Assembly: GCA_013399305.1 (NCBI GenBank)
Contig: VXAI01000021.1
Coordinates: 806,001-870,000 of the forward strand
Origin: Rostratula benghalensis
Taxonomy: Eukaryota > Chordata > Aves > Charadriiformes > Rostratulidae
Length of the DNA stretch: 64,000 nucleotides
Reading direction: 5' to 3'
The notes under the pieces are model-generated. The model worked only from the letters and a program-made list of their open reading frames with translations. It was not told the DNA's origin and did not search any database. Below are positions 46,525 through 57,889 of this stretch, piece after piece (the first letter of the stretch is position 1; every line of letters begins with the position of its first letter). A program made the position numbers and the translations under genes.

Positions 46525-48150
46525 CAAGTATCTGGTAAACCCATCACCACTGAAGCACCTGAGGTTAAGGCTGGAACTCTTCTCCCAGTGAAGCTGGAGG
46601 CAGAGGCTGAGCCTGCAGCGCTGCATTTCATTGCCTATAGTACTCACTTCGCTTAGAAGGGAAGAGGGGGCAATATTATTTCCTTGGTCTTACTATCCTT
46701 TAGTTTCATATAAGAAACAAAGCTCACTCTTTTCTCCATGCTGAAGTACACAGATGTGCTGTGCATCTCTGCAGGCTGTGTTGGAAGGACTCACTATGAT
46801 CTGTTTTAAACACTTGACAGCCCCCTCATTAATTGTCGGAAAGCCTGCCCAGTAATGCGGTGGAGTCTGGAGCCTGCAGAATGTTATTGAGAGCGATATG
46901 TATCTATATATCCTATAGTACTGGAAGAACTCTTGAAGCCTGTGAAGCTCTTGGCTTTGGAAAGTCGCTTTTCAGGCACATATTTCCTTGCAACTGAACT
47001 CCAACCTACTCTTCCTCCCCCTTCTCTTCCCTGCCACCCCACCCCCCAAAACAAGAAAAAAAAGGAAAAGGAAAAAGAAAAAGGGACACAATCATTTAAA
47101 GGAAGATACAATCTTCTTCACACTGTATTCTCCTCTCTGAAGAGAAATGGAGGTCACATATTGTGCACTGAAAAATAATTGCAAATTACGGCAAGGGGGA
47201 GTTGCCTCCTCGTATCCTACTTGAGGTGTAGATGGGACTAGTACCTCTCAGGAAGTTATTCAACACTTCCTATCGTAAGACCCCGTATTCAGTTGCTTAT
47301 GACTTTGCCAATCTCTAACTCTTTCCAGTGATGTTTTTGGTGCCATACATGTGATTTTTCTTGGGATGGTCTTATCTGAAATGGTTCAGCCACATCCAAG
47401 AATTAAATGAGGAAAAAAACAGTTTTTGTTCTTCCATGTTTGAAAAAAGAACAAAAGCAAGATTAGGGTTTAGGGGGGTGGATGGGGTGGGGGTTTTGGG
47501 TTTTTTTTTTAATGTCATTTTACTGAGGCACTTTCCTGCTTTCTTCCTCCTGAATGAGAGGCTGAGATGCCGCTGAGGAACCATAGGGAGCTGGAGATCA
47601 CTTCATTTTTAATGCTGACTGTTTGTTAGGCATTAATTCCAGGTAATTTTTCTAAGCCGAGCTTTCTCCATGCTCTCTGGAGAAAGATAGGGTTGTTCAA
47701 TCAGCCCATCTGAAAGTAGGTACCTAATTGAAGTGAAATGAATTGCAACTTGGAGGTTAATGACAGTTTAGGAAAATTGTTTAAAGTAGACTCTGAGATT
47801 GAGGAAGAGCTTGCTGTTGTTCCTGTGAAAAGCTCATTATTTTCAGCCGTGTTATGTTTTGGAGAAAAGAAAAACAAAAAGATATCTCAGCTTGCTTGTG
47901 GTGGTGAGATCCTGGTAAATGTTTTGGTAAATCCACTCAAATTGTGCATCATTGTGGTGCTTATCCCAAAAGCAAAAGGGTGCATTTCATCCGTGAAGCT
48001 TCCTAATGACGCTCATGGTACCGTTATGCTAGGGAGGGGTGAAAAAGTTGTCTGCCTTTCCTGCAGTCTTGGTGGCTTCAGTTCTGCTGGTGTCCTGGAG
48101 GCGGGGAGGAGCTATGCAACTGGACTTCAAATGCAGAAGGAATGCTGGGA
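46525..48150. other. Unique sequence with simple tracts, no gene seen
   Basis: Adjacent pyrimidine-rich (47005-47050) and purine-rich (47055-47095) tracts, and a G/T-rich stretch at 47465-47512. A 142-codon frame at 47738-48166 resembles nothing I know. No gene recognised. Confidence 0.5.
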
Positions 48151-48560
48151 GCTGAATGTGGTGTAGAAGACAGCAAAGGGAGTGGATACACACAAGAAGC
48201 CTAGCACGGGAAGACAAAGAAGAAAGTGAGGACAGGCAGGAAGTCTGGGACTTGAAGTGCTACTGAAAGCCAGAAGAAAGAGGAGGCTGATACTGGAAAA
48301 GGAACTGGAAGAATGGGTAAGCAAAGTAAGACAGAGCGTGTGAGAAGGGAAAGTAACTGAGGCTGTTGACGGGGCAAGGAATGTCAGGGTGGTAAGCAGA
48401 GGTTCAAAATTCAAGAAAGACCAAGTCCAAGAGAACAAGAAACTCAGTTGTGAAGGCAGCAGTGCAGAAAGAGGCAGAACAAGGACAGGCTGTAGGAGAC
48501 AGGCAGAAAAATTCAGGCTTGGATGGGAACCAGGGAAGAATGATCTGGGATGTCCTGTGG
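48150..48560 (+). repeat. Purine-biased stretch, about 0.4 kb
   Basis: The plus strand is strongly A/G-biased here without a fixed repeat unit (AAGAAAGAGGAGG and AAAAGGAACTGGAAGAA are typical). The bias gives long open frames on the opposite strand (48127-48588), which are composition effects and not called. Confidence 0.6.
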
Positions 48561-48564
48561 AAAA

Positions 48565-49520
48565 AACTGGCTGTGTCACAATGACCATGTTCAGGGGAAC
48601 CAGTTACTACTGTATGAATAACCTTGATTTTGGCACTTACAGGGCTTCCAGCTCCTGGCATATAACATTCTTTGTGGGCATAATACTGTATAGACTTAAT
48701 GTATTTTTTCATCTGGATTTTTCTCTCTGCTCTATTTCTTGTGCTAACCTTTCCTTGGTGTTTTTCTCTACTGCTTTTTCCAGCCTTTCATATGCAAACT
48801 TTGGGCCCAAGAAGGTTTAATTGAACACTCAAACATATGCTGTTCAAGTGGTTTGAAATACTGAGTGAAGTGTGTTCATCTTTCACTAGCTGGAGTAAAG
48901 ATACCTAAGAAAATGGTTTCTAGGAAAAAAAAAACCCAAAACCTTGAAAGCCTGAGGAAGAGCTTATTATGTGTTTAGTAGGATGTAGTCATTCCCTTTC
49001 TGCTGTCAGCCCCTGTGTTGGATATTTGCATTATGCCTGGAGCTTTGTCTAAGTGATAACCCAGCAAATGGTTGAAATCAAGGAGTCTTCATCAGCAGAA
49101 GAACTGGCCCTTATTTTCCAGCTCAGTGAGACCAAGAATAGTCTGTTACAAGGTCCAAGGAACAGCTTGACTTTAAACACCTGCCCAAGTGCTTTTGTAC
49201 TTTCAGTTGCTGGGAAGAAGTTTCTGGGATTCCTGAGTGGCAATCTGTAATTCACGCCCTCACAAGGGGTCAGCAGAAACGGGCATTGTGCTTCTTCTGG
49301 CCCAAGAGTCTACAACTTGATCTTGGTCTCTGTCTGGCAGCGTGCTTCAAACCCCAGCCAATATTGCGTGTACTTCTTGGACAATCTTGCCTTTTTACGC
49401 ACTTGCTGTTCCATGACCCTCTGGCAGAATCGCCTGCCCCCATTATTCATCCTGACACGGTTCGTAATATGCAGAGCCAACCTGTGGCATCCAGCCTGCA
49501 AGTTTCCCCAAGGCTACAAA
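48565..49520. other. Unique sequence, no gene seen
   Basis: No gene or repeat family recognised. Confidence 0.55.
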
Positions 49521-49525
49521 ATTAA

Positions 49526-49556
49526 AAAAACAACAACAAACAAACAAACAAAAAAT
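49526..49556 (+). repeat. CAA/CAAA microsatellite
   Basis: CAACAACAAACAAACAAACA followed by an A run, preceded by an A run. Imperfect simple repeat. Confidence 0.85.
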
Positions 49557-49568
49557 CCCCACTCAAGC

Positions 49569-49642
49569 AAAAGCATGTGCGCATAAACATGCTTTTCATG
49601 TGTTTTCATATACTATATGTGCATGCATATATTTATGCATGC
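49569..49642. repeat. Two neighbouring perfect short hairpins
   Basis: AAAAGCATG (49569-49577) pairs perfectly with CATGCTTTT (49588-49596) around a 10-base loop. GCATGCAT (49621-49628) pairs perfectly with ATGCATGC (49635-49642) around a 6-base loop. The intervening and following DNA is an alternating purine/pyrimidine, TATA- and CACA-rich stretch to about 49662. Confidence 0.8.
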
Positions 49643-49796
49643 TTGTCTGCACACACATATGTATCTTTTGAATACTTGTTTTGTGTCCTACTGGATGAAA
49701 ACCCAAGAATGGAAAATGTGTCGATAAACATAATGGAACTTTTCAGAGCATTTTATCTGAAGCTGCAGCTTGCAGCTGCTCTCCAGTGTTAGGGTA

Positions 49797-49985
49797 GGAT
49801 AGGGAGAAAAACAGGGAAGGGAAAGAAAGGGAAGGGAAAACAGGAAGCAAAGAGGCAAGGGGTAAGGGAAGGAAAAGGAAAGGGAAGGGGAAAAGGAACA
49901 CAGTGTAGAGAAAAGAGCAGGAGAGGGGGGAGGAATAAGAAAAAGAGGAAAAGAGGAAAAAAGAAAGGAAAAGAAAAGAGAAAGT
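49797..49985 (+). repeat. Polypurine tract, about 190 bases
   Basis: Nearly pure A/G on the plus strand, with repeated GGGAAGGGAAA-like and AAAGAGGAAAAG-like units and only a handful of pyrimidines (mainly around 49899-49911). Such tracts may form triplex structures and are prone to length change. The opposite-strand open frame here is a composition artefact. Confidence 0.9.
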
Positions 49986-49989
49986 GCAG

Positions 49990-52960
49990 CTGGCAGTGCT
50001 GCCAGACTTTGTACACCTTAAAACCTGAGAGTTCCAAAAGTTTTTGACCTACATTCCCCTTTTCAGAAGCATAATCCAATAACACACCATGGTTTGTTTA
50101 AAACATGGCAACTTGACTTCACTCTTATGTTTTGGAGAAAGATTTCGCAATGGTGCTAAGGAGAGAAAGAGAAAAGTTTTATCTGTTCCCCTTCACTATC
50201 TCCTTCCCTCTGTCTTTTGGCATGCTTGGAATCAAACCCACTCACTTCCGAAATATTGTAATATTGCTGTTTTGATAGAGCTAGGCTTGAATTAAAACTT
50301 AACAAAAAAAAATAAATCCTTAAATCCACTGAGACAGGACGTTAGTATTTCTATTAGAAATTTAAAAAAAAATAGTAATCATAAAAATTAAGGTGTGTTT
50401 ATAGACTTAATGGCTTGACATCTCATATACTGACTGGTGGAGGTTCATGCTGCAGAGGGGTCTGCAAGGGGACAGCCATCTCATCTGAGTCATTCAGATG
50501 GATTTTGATTTCTGCTTGATTTTTTTTCCCCCCCCGTTTCTTTCATTTCAATGTGAAGGGGCAGAGTCAAGTGCTCTGGTGCGGGGTCTGGTGCACTAAT
50601 GGAATAAACAGTATTGTGAACATGTTGGCAAACTCTCAGTTTGACTTGGCTTCGCTGGTCTCCAAAGAGTTATATTATTGGTTATTTATGAGTATGTGGA
50701 TGACCTTTGGGCAGTGGGGAAAATGTTTATGAATCTAAAAGGCTTCGCAAACTTTAGCACAAAAGCTTGTTTTGTCCAAAAAAATGTGAACTGTAAGTGA
50801 CTTCTTCATCATTCAGCCTTGCTTGTTCTCTTAGTTTAAAAGCCTCTGGTCATGCACTCGAGCTGTAGAATCAAACCATGTAGAGCAAATGAGCAGTCAC
50901 ATGCCCTGAATAGCAAAAAGTGAAAATCCAAGTAGAAAGCACGTGAGTAACTCCAAGAGAGCAGCTGGTTTTGTTCAATGGGCTGGTGAAGGCTGAGTTA
51001 TTCAAAGAAGTCAAAGGGAATTAGGTAGTGCTGACCCATTATGTTTGTGGACTTCCTCACCCGCAGGGGTATACATTTGAAAGTTGCAGATTCACTTGGG
51101 AAAAATTAGGATCAGTTTGTGAACAATTTGTAAGTGGAAGAAACAACCAAGCCGGCGGCTGAATTTCCAATCAGTCCTACTGATAATGAATAACTTCTGC
51201 AGTTCTGCTTTCTGAAACAAACTTTGGGTTGTCCGGTTTTTCACATGTCATTTCAGGAAATTGAAAATACATGGGGGAAAAACCCTCATTCTCTTCTTTT
51301 TGAAAGTCATTGAAGTTATTCTTTTTTATCCTTGTTTTTTCAGTGCTTTTCACTTTTCTGCTGCTAACGCCCCAGTATGATTTGAGTGCTGTTTCGGGGT
51401 CAGTATTTGCAGCTAGAAAAATGACTCGCCAGAAGCAATTGGTGCATCCTACTTGCAAAAAGGATGATGACTTTTTACATGCTGTTTTAATGTTAAGTAG
51501 CACTCTCTTTGCCCATTGTAGGCAAAGCCTGAAGTATGCTACGCTGGGGATTTCTAATGTTTAGCACGTTGCTCCCCCAATGAAAGCCAAGAAATGCTGG
51601 CTATTTAGCTTCCTTGCACCTGGCTTAAACTCCCAGAATAAATCAGAGCAGCCTAAAGCTTATTATAAATTACTCCTGGTTGCCAGTGACTCCTGGGGAG
51701 TCAGGCAAGGATCAAAGGGGAATACAAACAGCCCAGCCACAGCTTCTTTCCTTTCTGTGACTGGTGCTAAGTTTAGGTATCACTGCAGTGGTTTTGTGCC
51801 CTAATGGTTTCTTTTTCTTTTTGGGAGGATCCTGCACCTGTGGAGTAAGACAACACCACCCGGCACTGCTGTGTGCTCTCTGGTTCTTGTTATAACACTC
51901 TGCCTTTAAATTTCTGAAGAGGGACTGCAAAGTTCAAGCAACAATTTACCCTGTTTAGGACACTCTGGTGACCTGTTTGTGGCCTAGAGAATTTAGCAGT
52001 ATATCCCAGAGCAGAATGGATTTTATGCTTGTTGCACTGGTGTAAGGCTGGACAATTTGTGGAGCTGTCTGGTAGGACAGCACCAGGTATGAGATCTTAG
52101 TCCAGCCTGATTTCTCCTGTTATCAGGGGTGCAAACGCAACGTTGGGAAGAAATTAGGCACACCAAGTACAAGAGGATGGACGTGGCTTATCATACATCA
52201 TGTTGCTTGAAATAGTAGAAGGAGAGATAGTTTTGGTTGAACATGTTGACTTTGTTATTCTGATATATATACACATGAGTGTTCCTCTTCAAAACCTGGT
52301 GCCAAATGCTTGTCCTCTCTGGATAGCCATGGCCATATGATTAGAGCAAAGGATGGAAATTAATTTATTGGGAAGGAAGATAGCAACAAGCATTGTCAAT
52401 TCTGGGGCAATCTTCCCGTGTTCAGTGGTTTTTCTTCTCCAAAGTCTAAGCTCCTGGAGCCATAGGATTTATCTGAGATCTGTTAAGTTTAGGTTTGAAA
52501 AAAAAAACCACCACCAAAACCTGCTCTTATACATGCAGACTTTGGTGGCATAAATCTTAAAACATAAAAAAGCCCCCAAAACCAGATGGCAAAGAAAGGA
52601 AGGCCTGTCTTTTGGGATTTTAAATAATAAAAGGCTTGTGATTATTTAAAGCCAGTTTCTCAATGTTTTGAATGCATCTCGTGATATTTGGATGTGCGGA
52701 GCAGGCGATGCTGACCAGGCACCTATAAAATGCCTAGATCCCTCCCTAGAACACCCCTTGTTGGCAATAAAATAAAACCCGGGGTATAACCCTCACCTAT
52801 GTTTTATAGCCAGATTAAAAAAAACTCTCAGAAGAGCCGCCTTCCTGTTATGTTCACTCATGCTTTCCACGAGGGAATCTCACCACAGCTATTCAAATCT
52901 CAGTATGACTTGTTTTCCTTATCTTTTAACGAACTGTCCACTGACTTCAAGCTCTAAGAA
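49990..52960. other. Unique AT-rich stretch, possible conserved non-coding DNA, no gene seen
   Basis: No gene or repeat family recognised over about 3 kb, apart from A runs at 50303-50312 and 52498-52507. Low repeat content and AT-rich composition with isolated CpGs (for example AAGCCGGCGGC at 51151) resemble gene-desert DNA that often holds enhancers. This is an impression, not a demonstration. Confidence 0.4.
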
Positions 52961-52964
52961 CTAA

Positions 52965-55460
52965 TGCAAGGAAAATCAAACTGGGAGATGAAAGAGAGGG
53001 AAGAACCCATGTTTCCACTTGCTTGCAGAAAAGAGGGCTGGAGGGAAAAATCACCTTTTGCAGCGTGCCTCAGGGCTTGTCCTGCAGGAGGAGAGGTGGT
53101 TTGCTCGGTGGAGGGCTTTGATCAGTTCCTGACTGTTGAGATATGCTTGCTGGAGTGGAGGGGTAGGAGTGGGGGAAGAGAAGCCGGAAAGGGTGGGAGG
53201 GAAGGGAGAGCTATACCAGGTTTCTTGAGCTGCCTGGACTTCCCACAGCCTGCAGTTGGGCTGTCCCAACCTTCCTCCCTTACTCTCCAGCCGGCCATGG
53301 CTGGGCTGAGGTCCAGGGAAAGAGGATGGATCAGAGAAAATTGCCTGCTGAATCTTAATTTTATTCTGGTTTTGGTGGTGCCTAGGGCTGCGGTTCTCAC
53401 ATGGAAGCTGCTGCCCCTTCTAGTCACTTATCTCCACCTCCATGTGATGGGCAGCTATTTCTCTGCTGGTAGCACTTGAGGGACAGGGAACTGCAGGTTT
53501 CCCTAAGCAAGAAGTCACAGCTCCTGTGAGGCTGTCCTTGTGCCATTCAGCTGGCATTTGCTCCTGGAGCATCTCCCCTGCATTGCTGAAGCAGCTCTAG
53601 CCTATTAGTGACCAGAGAGAAGAAACTGCTCTGAGCTGTCATTGGCACTTGGGAGTGTGCCCTGCTCATAGCCCTCACTTTTCCCTCTGCCTGCCTGGGA
53701 ATTTTTTTCTGTTACTTGCTGCCACCTGCGCAAATGTTCCTTGCAAGGGAGGTCTCGTGCCACTTGGCAGTCTTGCTCCATGTTCGTGTGCCACAGGGCT
53801 ATGAATAATTTAGAGGCTGGTCTCTGCCTTGTTGATTCCCTGCCATGCATTATAGAGGCACCAGGTCTGGATTCAGTGGGATTAATTCATCACTTCTCCC
53901 CCTGGCAGATGCTCCTGAATGGTTTAGAAGTCACTCTGTTTCAGAAGTTATACACTGGGCTGCAGCATGGTGGAAATGGCTATTGTCAAGGCTTTTACTC
54001 TATCTCTGTGACTCTGTCAAAGCTTTTCTGCTGGTAGTTACTTAGATGAGCCCCAGAGGAAACCATCCCTCACTTTCCTTTCAGCCCCTTTGCAATTCTT
54101 TGTATAATAAATGTGTTAAGTAGCTGGTGTCTGAGAATCATGACATTTTAAGTGCTTAACTTAACTAAGCCCGCTTCAAATGATTGCAAGGTCTTGTTGC
54201 ACCATTTAGGGTGCTGTTCTAGTACCGGAGTACTCTGCCAGGCATCACATAGATGCTAGTGGGGTTATCTCTGCTTGGTCACTCAGGCAAAGACCATTCA
54301 AATGTTAGAGTCTCAAATTAAAACCACTGGCATCCATGGAAAGCTTTCACAGACCAGGTGGTGCCAGGATTTTGGATCTGCAAAGGCAGGTAGCTCTGCA
54401 AGTCTGCCTTTCCAGATCACCTTGCACGCAGCACTAAAAGCCATGAGGAGAGCAGTTACTTCCACAGCAGCTTGAAATTCATATCCAGCAGCTGAGAAAG
54501 CAATCTGTCTTGTTTACAGGCAAGAAAGGGATTTGTGTATGCATGCGTCGGACTGACTGCTGGCAAATACATCTATCTGAGTGCTTGGCGGGTCCATCTT
54601 TGTGCAACATGCTTTTCAGGCATAATTCTGCTTTTTATTAGAGCAAACTGGCAGCGAGGGAAATGGGGATGGTGTGTTATGCGTTACTGGGGCAAGGGAA
54701 GGGAACTGGTGGTAATTCCTTCTTTAATCAAAACCAGCTTTGGAGTAGACAGAAAAGACCTTGATAAACCTTTCTTTCCTGCAGAGGACTCTCTACAACA
54801 CTCCTCTTGGATCTAACCCCAGGTTTTGTCGCAGTTGAGTTTTGGAGGCTGTTTTCCCCCCATCCACAATGGTTTTCCCCCCCATCCTCATTCTCCACCA
54901 CAGGGGGCAATGCCAAGGAAAGTCTTATCTAGACCAATCTATGCTATTTGAACTTCAGAACTCGGGATTTGTTATTTTAGTGTTTCTCGGGGCAGATTTT
55001 TTGCTTGTGGAATTCCAGAGAATTGAAATTTCAGGTATCATCAGGCAAAGACTTTGCAAGGTTTCTGCACAGACTCCCATGATTTTGGCTAGAAGCAACC
55101 ATGACAGTAATTTAGTCTGACGTAGTGCAGCACCGATCACATTTGTCTCAGGGTCAGGCAGTTTCCCCACTGTTCCTACGTTTGTCCTGCACATCTGCAC
55201 AGCTGAGCCAGACAGGAGGCTTTTTGGGATCCTGGGGGAAGGATGCTGTGTAAGGTAAAAGGAGATGGGAGGTGTGTATGGGTAGTTTACTGCTGCAGAG
55301 GAGTTGAGATAAATTTGGGGATGGCAGACACCCCTCTGCTCTGCATTAGTATGGAGAGGTCTTTTGACAAGGCTGGCTTCTGCTAGGGCTCTATCTCCCT
55401 GCATCTGCAAGCTCATTTCTGAACTTCTCCCAATGCCTATCTCTTTTCCTTTCTCTTCAT
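52965..55460. other. Unique sequence with one unsupported ATG frame
   Basis: An ATG-initiated frame of 171 codons (52964-53479) spans GC-richer DNA. It has no signal peptide, domain or family resemblance I can name, and no poly(A) signal close to its end, so it is not called as a gene. A T run lies at 55470-55483, just beyond. Confidence 0.45.
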
Positions 55461-55599
55461 TTCCCCAGATTTTTTTTTTTTTTCCTCCTCCCCTCCCTTA
55501 GGATCTGGTGTAGCACTGTGTCTGTTCTCTGATCTCAGGCAAGCAGTAGCCAGAGCAGGCAGGTGAGCTGCGGAAAGGGGGATAGAGTTGTTTAGTCTA

Positions 55600-55720
55600 G
55601 GATGCTATTAGCGGAGACGAGCAGCAACCGGAGAGCGTGCTCAGGGGCTGAGCGATGGGAAACGTCTGTTTTAAGATGGAGAAGCTTGAGGGAATGGGTG
55701 GGACTGGGTTTTGGGGTTTT
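55600..55720 (+). promoter_or_regulatory. CpG-rich patch with an ATG context; candidate first exon
   Basis: Six CpGs fall between 55609 and 55666 (GCGGAGACGAGC, ACCGGAGAGCG, GAGCG, AACGTC) in otherwise CpG-poor DNA. Directly at its end, GAGCGATGGG contains ATG at 55655 with G at +4. The frame runs 70 codons to 55867 and begins MGNVCFK, a Gly-2 start. I recognise no protein. An island-like 5' untranslated region is one reading and chance is the other. Confidence 0.2.
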
Positions 55721-55880
55721 TTTTCCCTTGCTAAGAGAAAAGTAGAAACAAGAGTGGGTCTGTTTGTTACCTGTTCACTGCTGCCTAGGTTTAACTCTGT
55801 GTCTGAAGCATGTTGGAGGGATTTGGAGCGGGGAGGAAGGGAACTAGCTCTTTTTCATGAGGGTTGAGGGAGAAGGAGGA

Positions 55881-55902
55881 ATTTATTTATTTATTTATTT
55901 AT
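55881..55902 (+). repeat. (TTTA)n microsatellite
   Basis: ATTTATTTATTTATTTATTT, about five units of a tetranucleotide, followed by ATCC. Confidence 0.95.
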
Positions 55903-55904
55903 CC

Positions 55905-56255
55905 TAGGAGGGAGCTGAAGACAAAAAGGTCTCTCAGGAAAGCTGTTAGGGGAGAGGGGGAAAGGAGGAGAAAGCTGTCTCGTGTAGAGAAAGGGAGGCA
56001 AGCTCCCATCCAGCTGCCATGGAGCGATCTGTCTTGCTTTTTTCTCATTTACTTCAGTGGGAAATCAGGGTTAACAGCATGCACTGGGACAGCTCAGAGG
56101 GGGACAGCCCAGTTGGTGGAATGGAGACACTCATCCAAACCTGACAGCTGCCTAAAAGACACTGTAGGAAGCCTGTTCAGTAAAGACAGCTGGGTGGAGA
56201 CAAGCAAAATCTAGCAGGAAAGGGACAGTGTGGCGGAAGCTTGGGAGGGGAGAAG
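55905..56255. other. Purine-rich unique sequence, no gene seen
   Basis: The 55905-56000 part is A/G-rich. No gene recognised. Confidence 0.55.
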
Positions 56256-56259
56256 TGGG

Positions 56260-56345
56260 GAAAGCTGTGAGCTAATTCCAGCTCCATCACTGGCTGCCTG
56301 TGGGATATTGGGTAAGTCACCTGTGTGTCTTCCTAGAATGTTCTC
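56260..56345 (+). repeat. MIR SINE fragment
   Basis: 'gctgtgagctaattccagct', 'ccatcactggctgcctgtgg' and 'gatattgggtaagtcacctg' follow the MIR core (ttcgaatcccagct-ctgccac-tagctgtgtgacc-ttgggcaagtcactt). The tail is not recognisable. The GTAAGT inside it is part of the SINE and should not be taken as a splice donor. Confidence 0.75.
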
Positions 56346-56349
56346 CCTT

Positions 56350-57805
56350 ACCTGTTTGGAGAGCAAATCCTGCTCTCAATTTTGTTGAGTGACTGGGTGT
56401 AGCAAAGTGTTTTGTTTTGTCCTGTACTGGGACTTTTGGCACCACCACAATACACATAGCAACAACAGTGTTTTCCTGCTCTCCATTGCATGAATGCAAG
56501 TTTCTAGAGATACCTGACTGGAGACCTCTGAGAGGCCACAGTTAGCACATTTTCTGAAACAAAGTTTGTGCAGTGAGATTCAGGGTCACTCAGGGGCTAA
56601 TTAGCTGTAATTGACATGGGAGTTGCATCGATTGTATGTAGTACATACTTCTGCATCTGAGCTCTGTCTATATGAGCACATTAAATGCAAGTTCTGGCCA
56701 CTTTCTTAAACGCAGGTTCACTTTGTGTCAAAGTTGCATCTGCGAGAAGGAAGCGTATGGGCATGGGTATCACAAAGTTGGCTAGAGCTGTGTACCTCTG
56801 GAGGCAGGGGAGCATCCTGGGATGGAGTAAGTCCATGTGTGCTCTTTTCTTGTGCTCCTTTCTCCATTTCTGTTGTTGGTGACCACGTGGGAAGCTGGAT
56901 ATAGAGGTAGATGGACCTTTGCTCTGAGTCAATATGGCTGTCCTTGCATTGTTAATGTATTGATGCAATTATAAAAGCCTCCAGCATTTTGGACCCTGTA
57001 TGCATCAAATCTCTCAAAGTGAGCCCACCTCCGTTGAACCACAAGAGGGTTCTGGCAGTCTCAGTCTTACATGGAAGTGTGTCTTTTCATATTGAAACCT
57101 GAACCCACCTGTGTGTTGTACAACTCACCTGCTTTCCTAGAGCCCTGATAGTCGTGTCATTGGGCTCACACACACAATGTTGCCAACTAGCTGAGCTGCT
57201 GAGCTGAACTGGCCACCCGTGTCCAGTTCAATGAGACTTTGCAGGCCCATCTTCCCTTCCCTCAGCTTGCAGAGTCCATGCTGACCTTCCCAAGGGTGCT
57301 ATGTATGTGTGGGGCTCTCCAGCAGCCCGGGGACAGAGTTTGGAAGAGGATCATTTTGGTAATGACATCCCATGACTGCAAAGGGTTTGCTGCCCCCCTA
57401 TGGATTTGACTGGCGCGGCTTGGGCCAGGGCACCAGGGTGGAGGTGATGTTGGCTGGTGGAGCCAGCTCTACTGTCCTGCCCCATCCTCCTCATTCAGGC
57501 TCTCCCAGTGCTCTTGTGCAGCTGATGTTGGAGTCTGGGCTCCTATTCAACTGATTGCATAAACGTAGCAGAACAACAAGGTTTCCCCAAAGCAGCTCCA
57601 TCTGTGCAGGGCACTTGTTCCTCAGGACTCGCTTGGTCGTGCTGTGCTTTGCTGGAGTTTGTGCCAAACCCAGTACCCGCAGTTTAAAAATAACACTTGG
57701 GTGTGACAGCTCCATTATTTACCTACAAGCCAACATTGTCTGGTAGGCAGAGCCAAGTGACTGGAAGTCTGTGGCGATGCATTCTCTTCTCATCTACCAT
57801 TGTGT
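56350..57805. other. Unique sequence, no gene seen
   Basis: No gene or repeat family recognised. Confidence 0.55.
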
Positions 57806-57809
57806 TGTG

Positions 57810-57885
57810 TATTACCTCCTACTGCCTCAGTTTCCCTGCTGGTGAACCAGGAGTAATGAAAAACAGCTCATGCTAACTTCTCCAA
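57810..57885 (+). repeat. Possible MIR tail fragment
   Basis: 'cctactgcctcagtttccct' then 'gctggtgaaccaggagtaat' matches the cctcagtttccc-tctgtaaaatgggaataat part of MIR. Short and tentative. Confidence 0.4.
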
Positions 57886-57889
57886 GGCT

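Noticed and set aside
48127..48588. 153-codon minus-strand frame rich in Ser/Phe/Leu
   Set aside because: It is the complement of a purine-biased stretch; the bias removes stop codons and gives Ser/Phe/Leu-rich peptides.
49789..50085. 98-codon minus-strand frame of Phe/Pro/Leu repeats
   Set aside because: It is a direct translation of the polypurine tract's complement, so a composition artefact.
52964..53479. 171-codon ATG-initiated open frame
   Set aside because: It has a real ATG but no recognisable domain, signal peptide or family, and no transcript signals. Kept only as a note.
56310..56320. GTAAGT as a splice donor
   Set aside because: It is part of the MIR core text 'ttgggtaagtcac', so SINE-derived.
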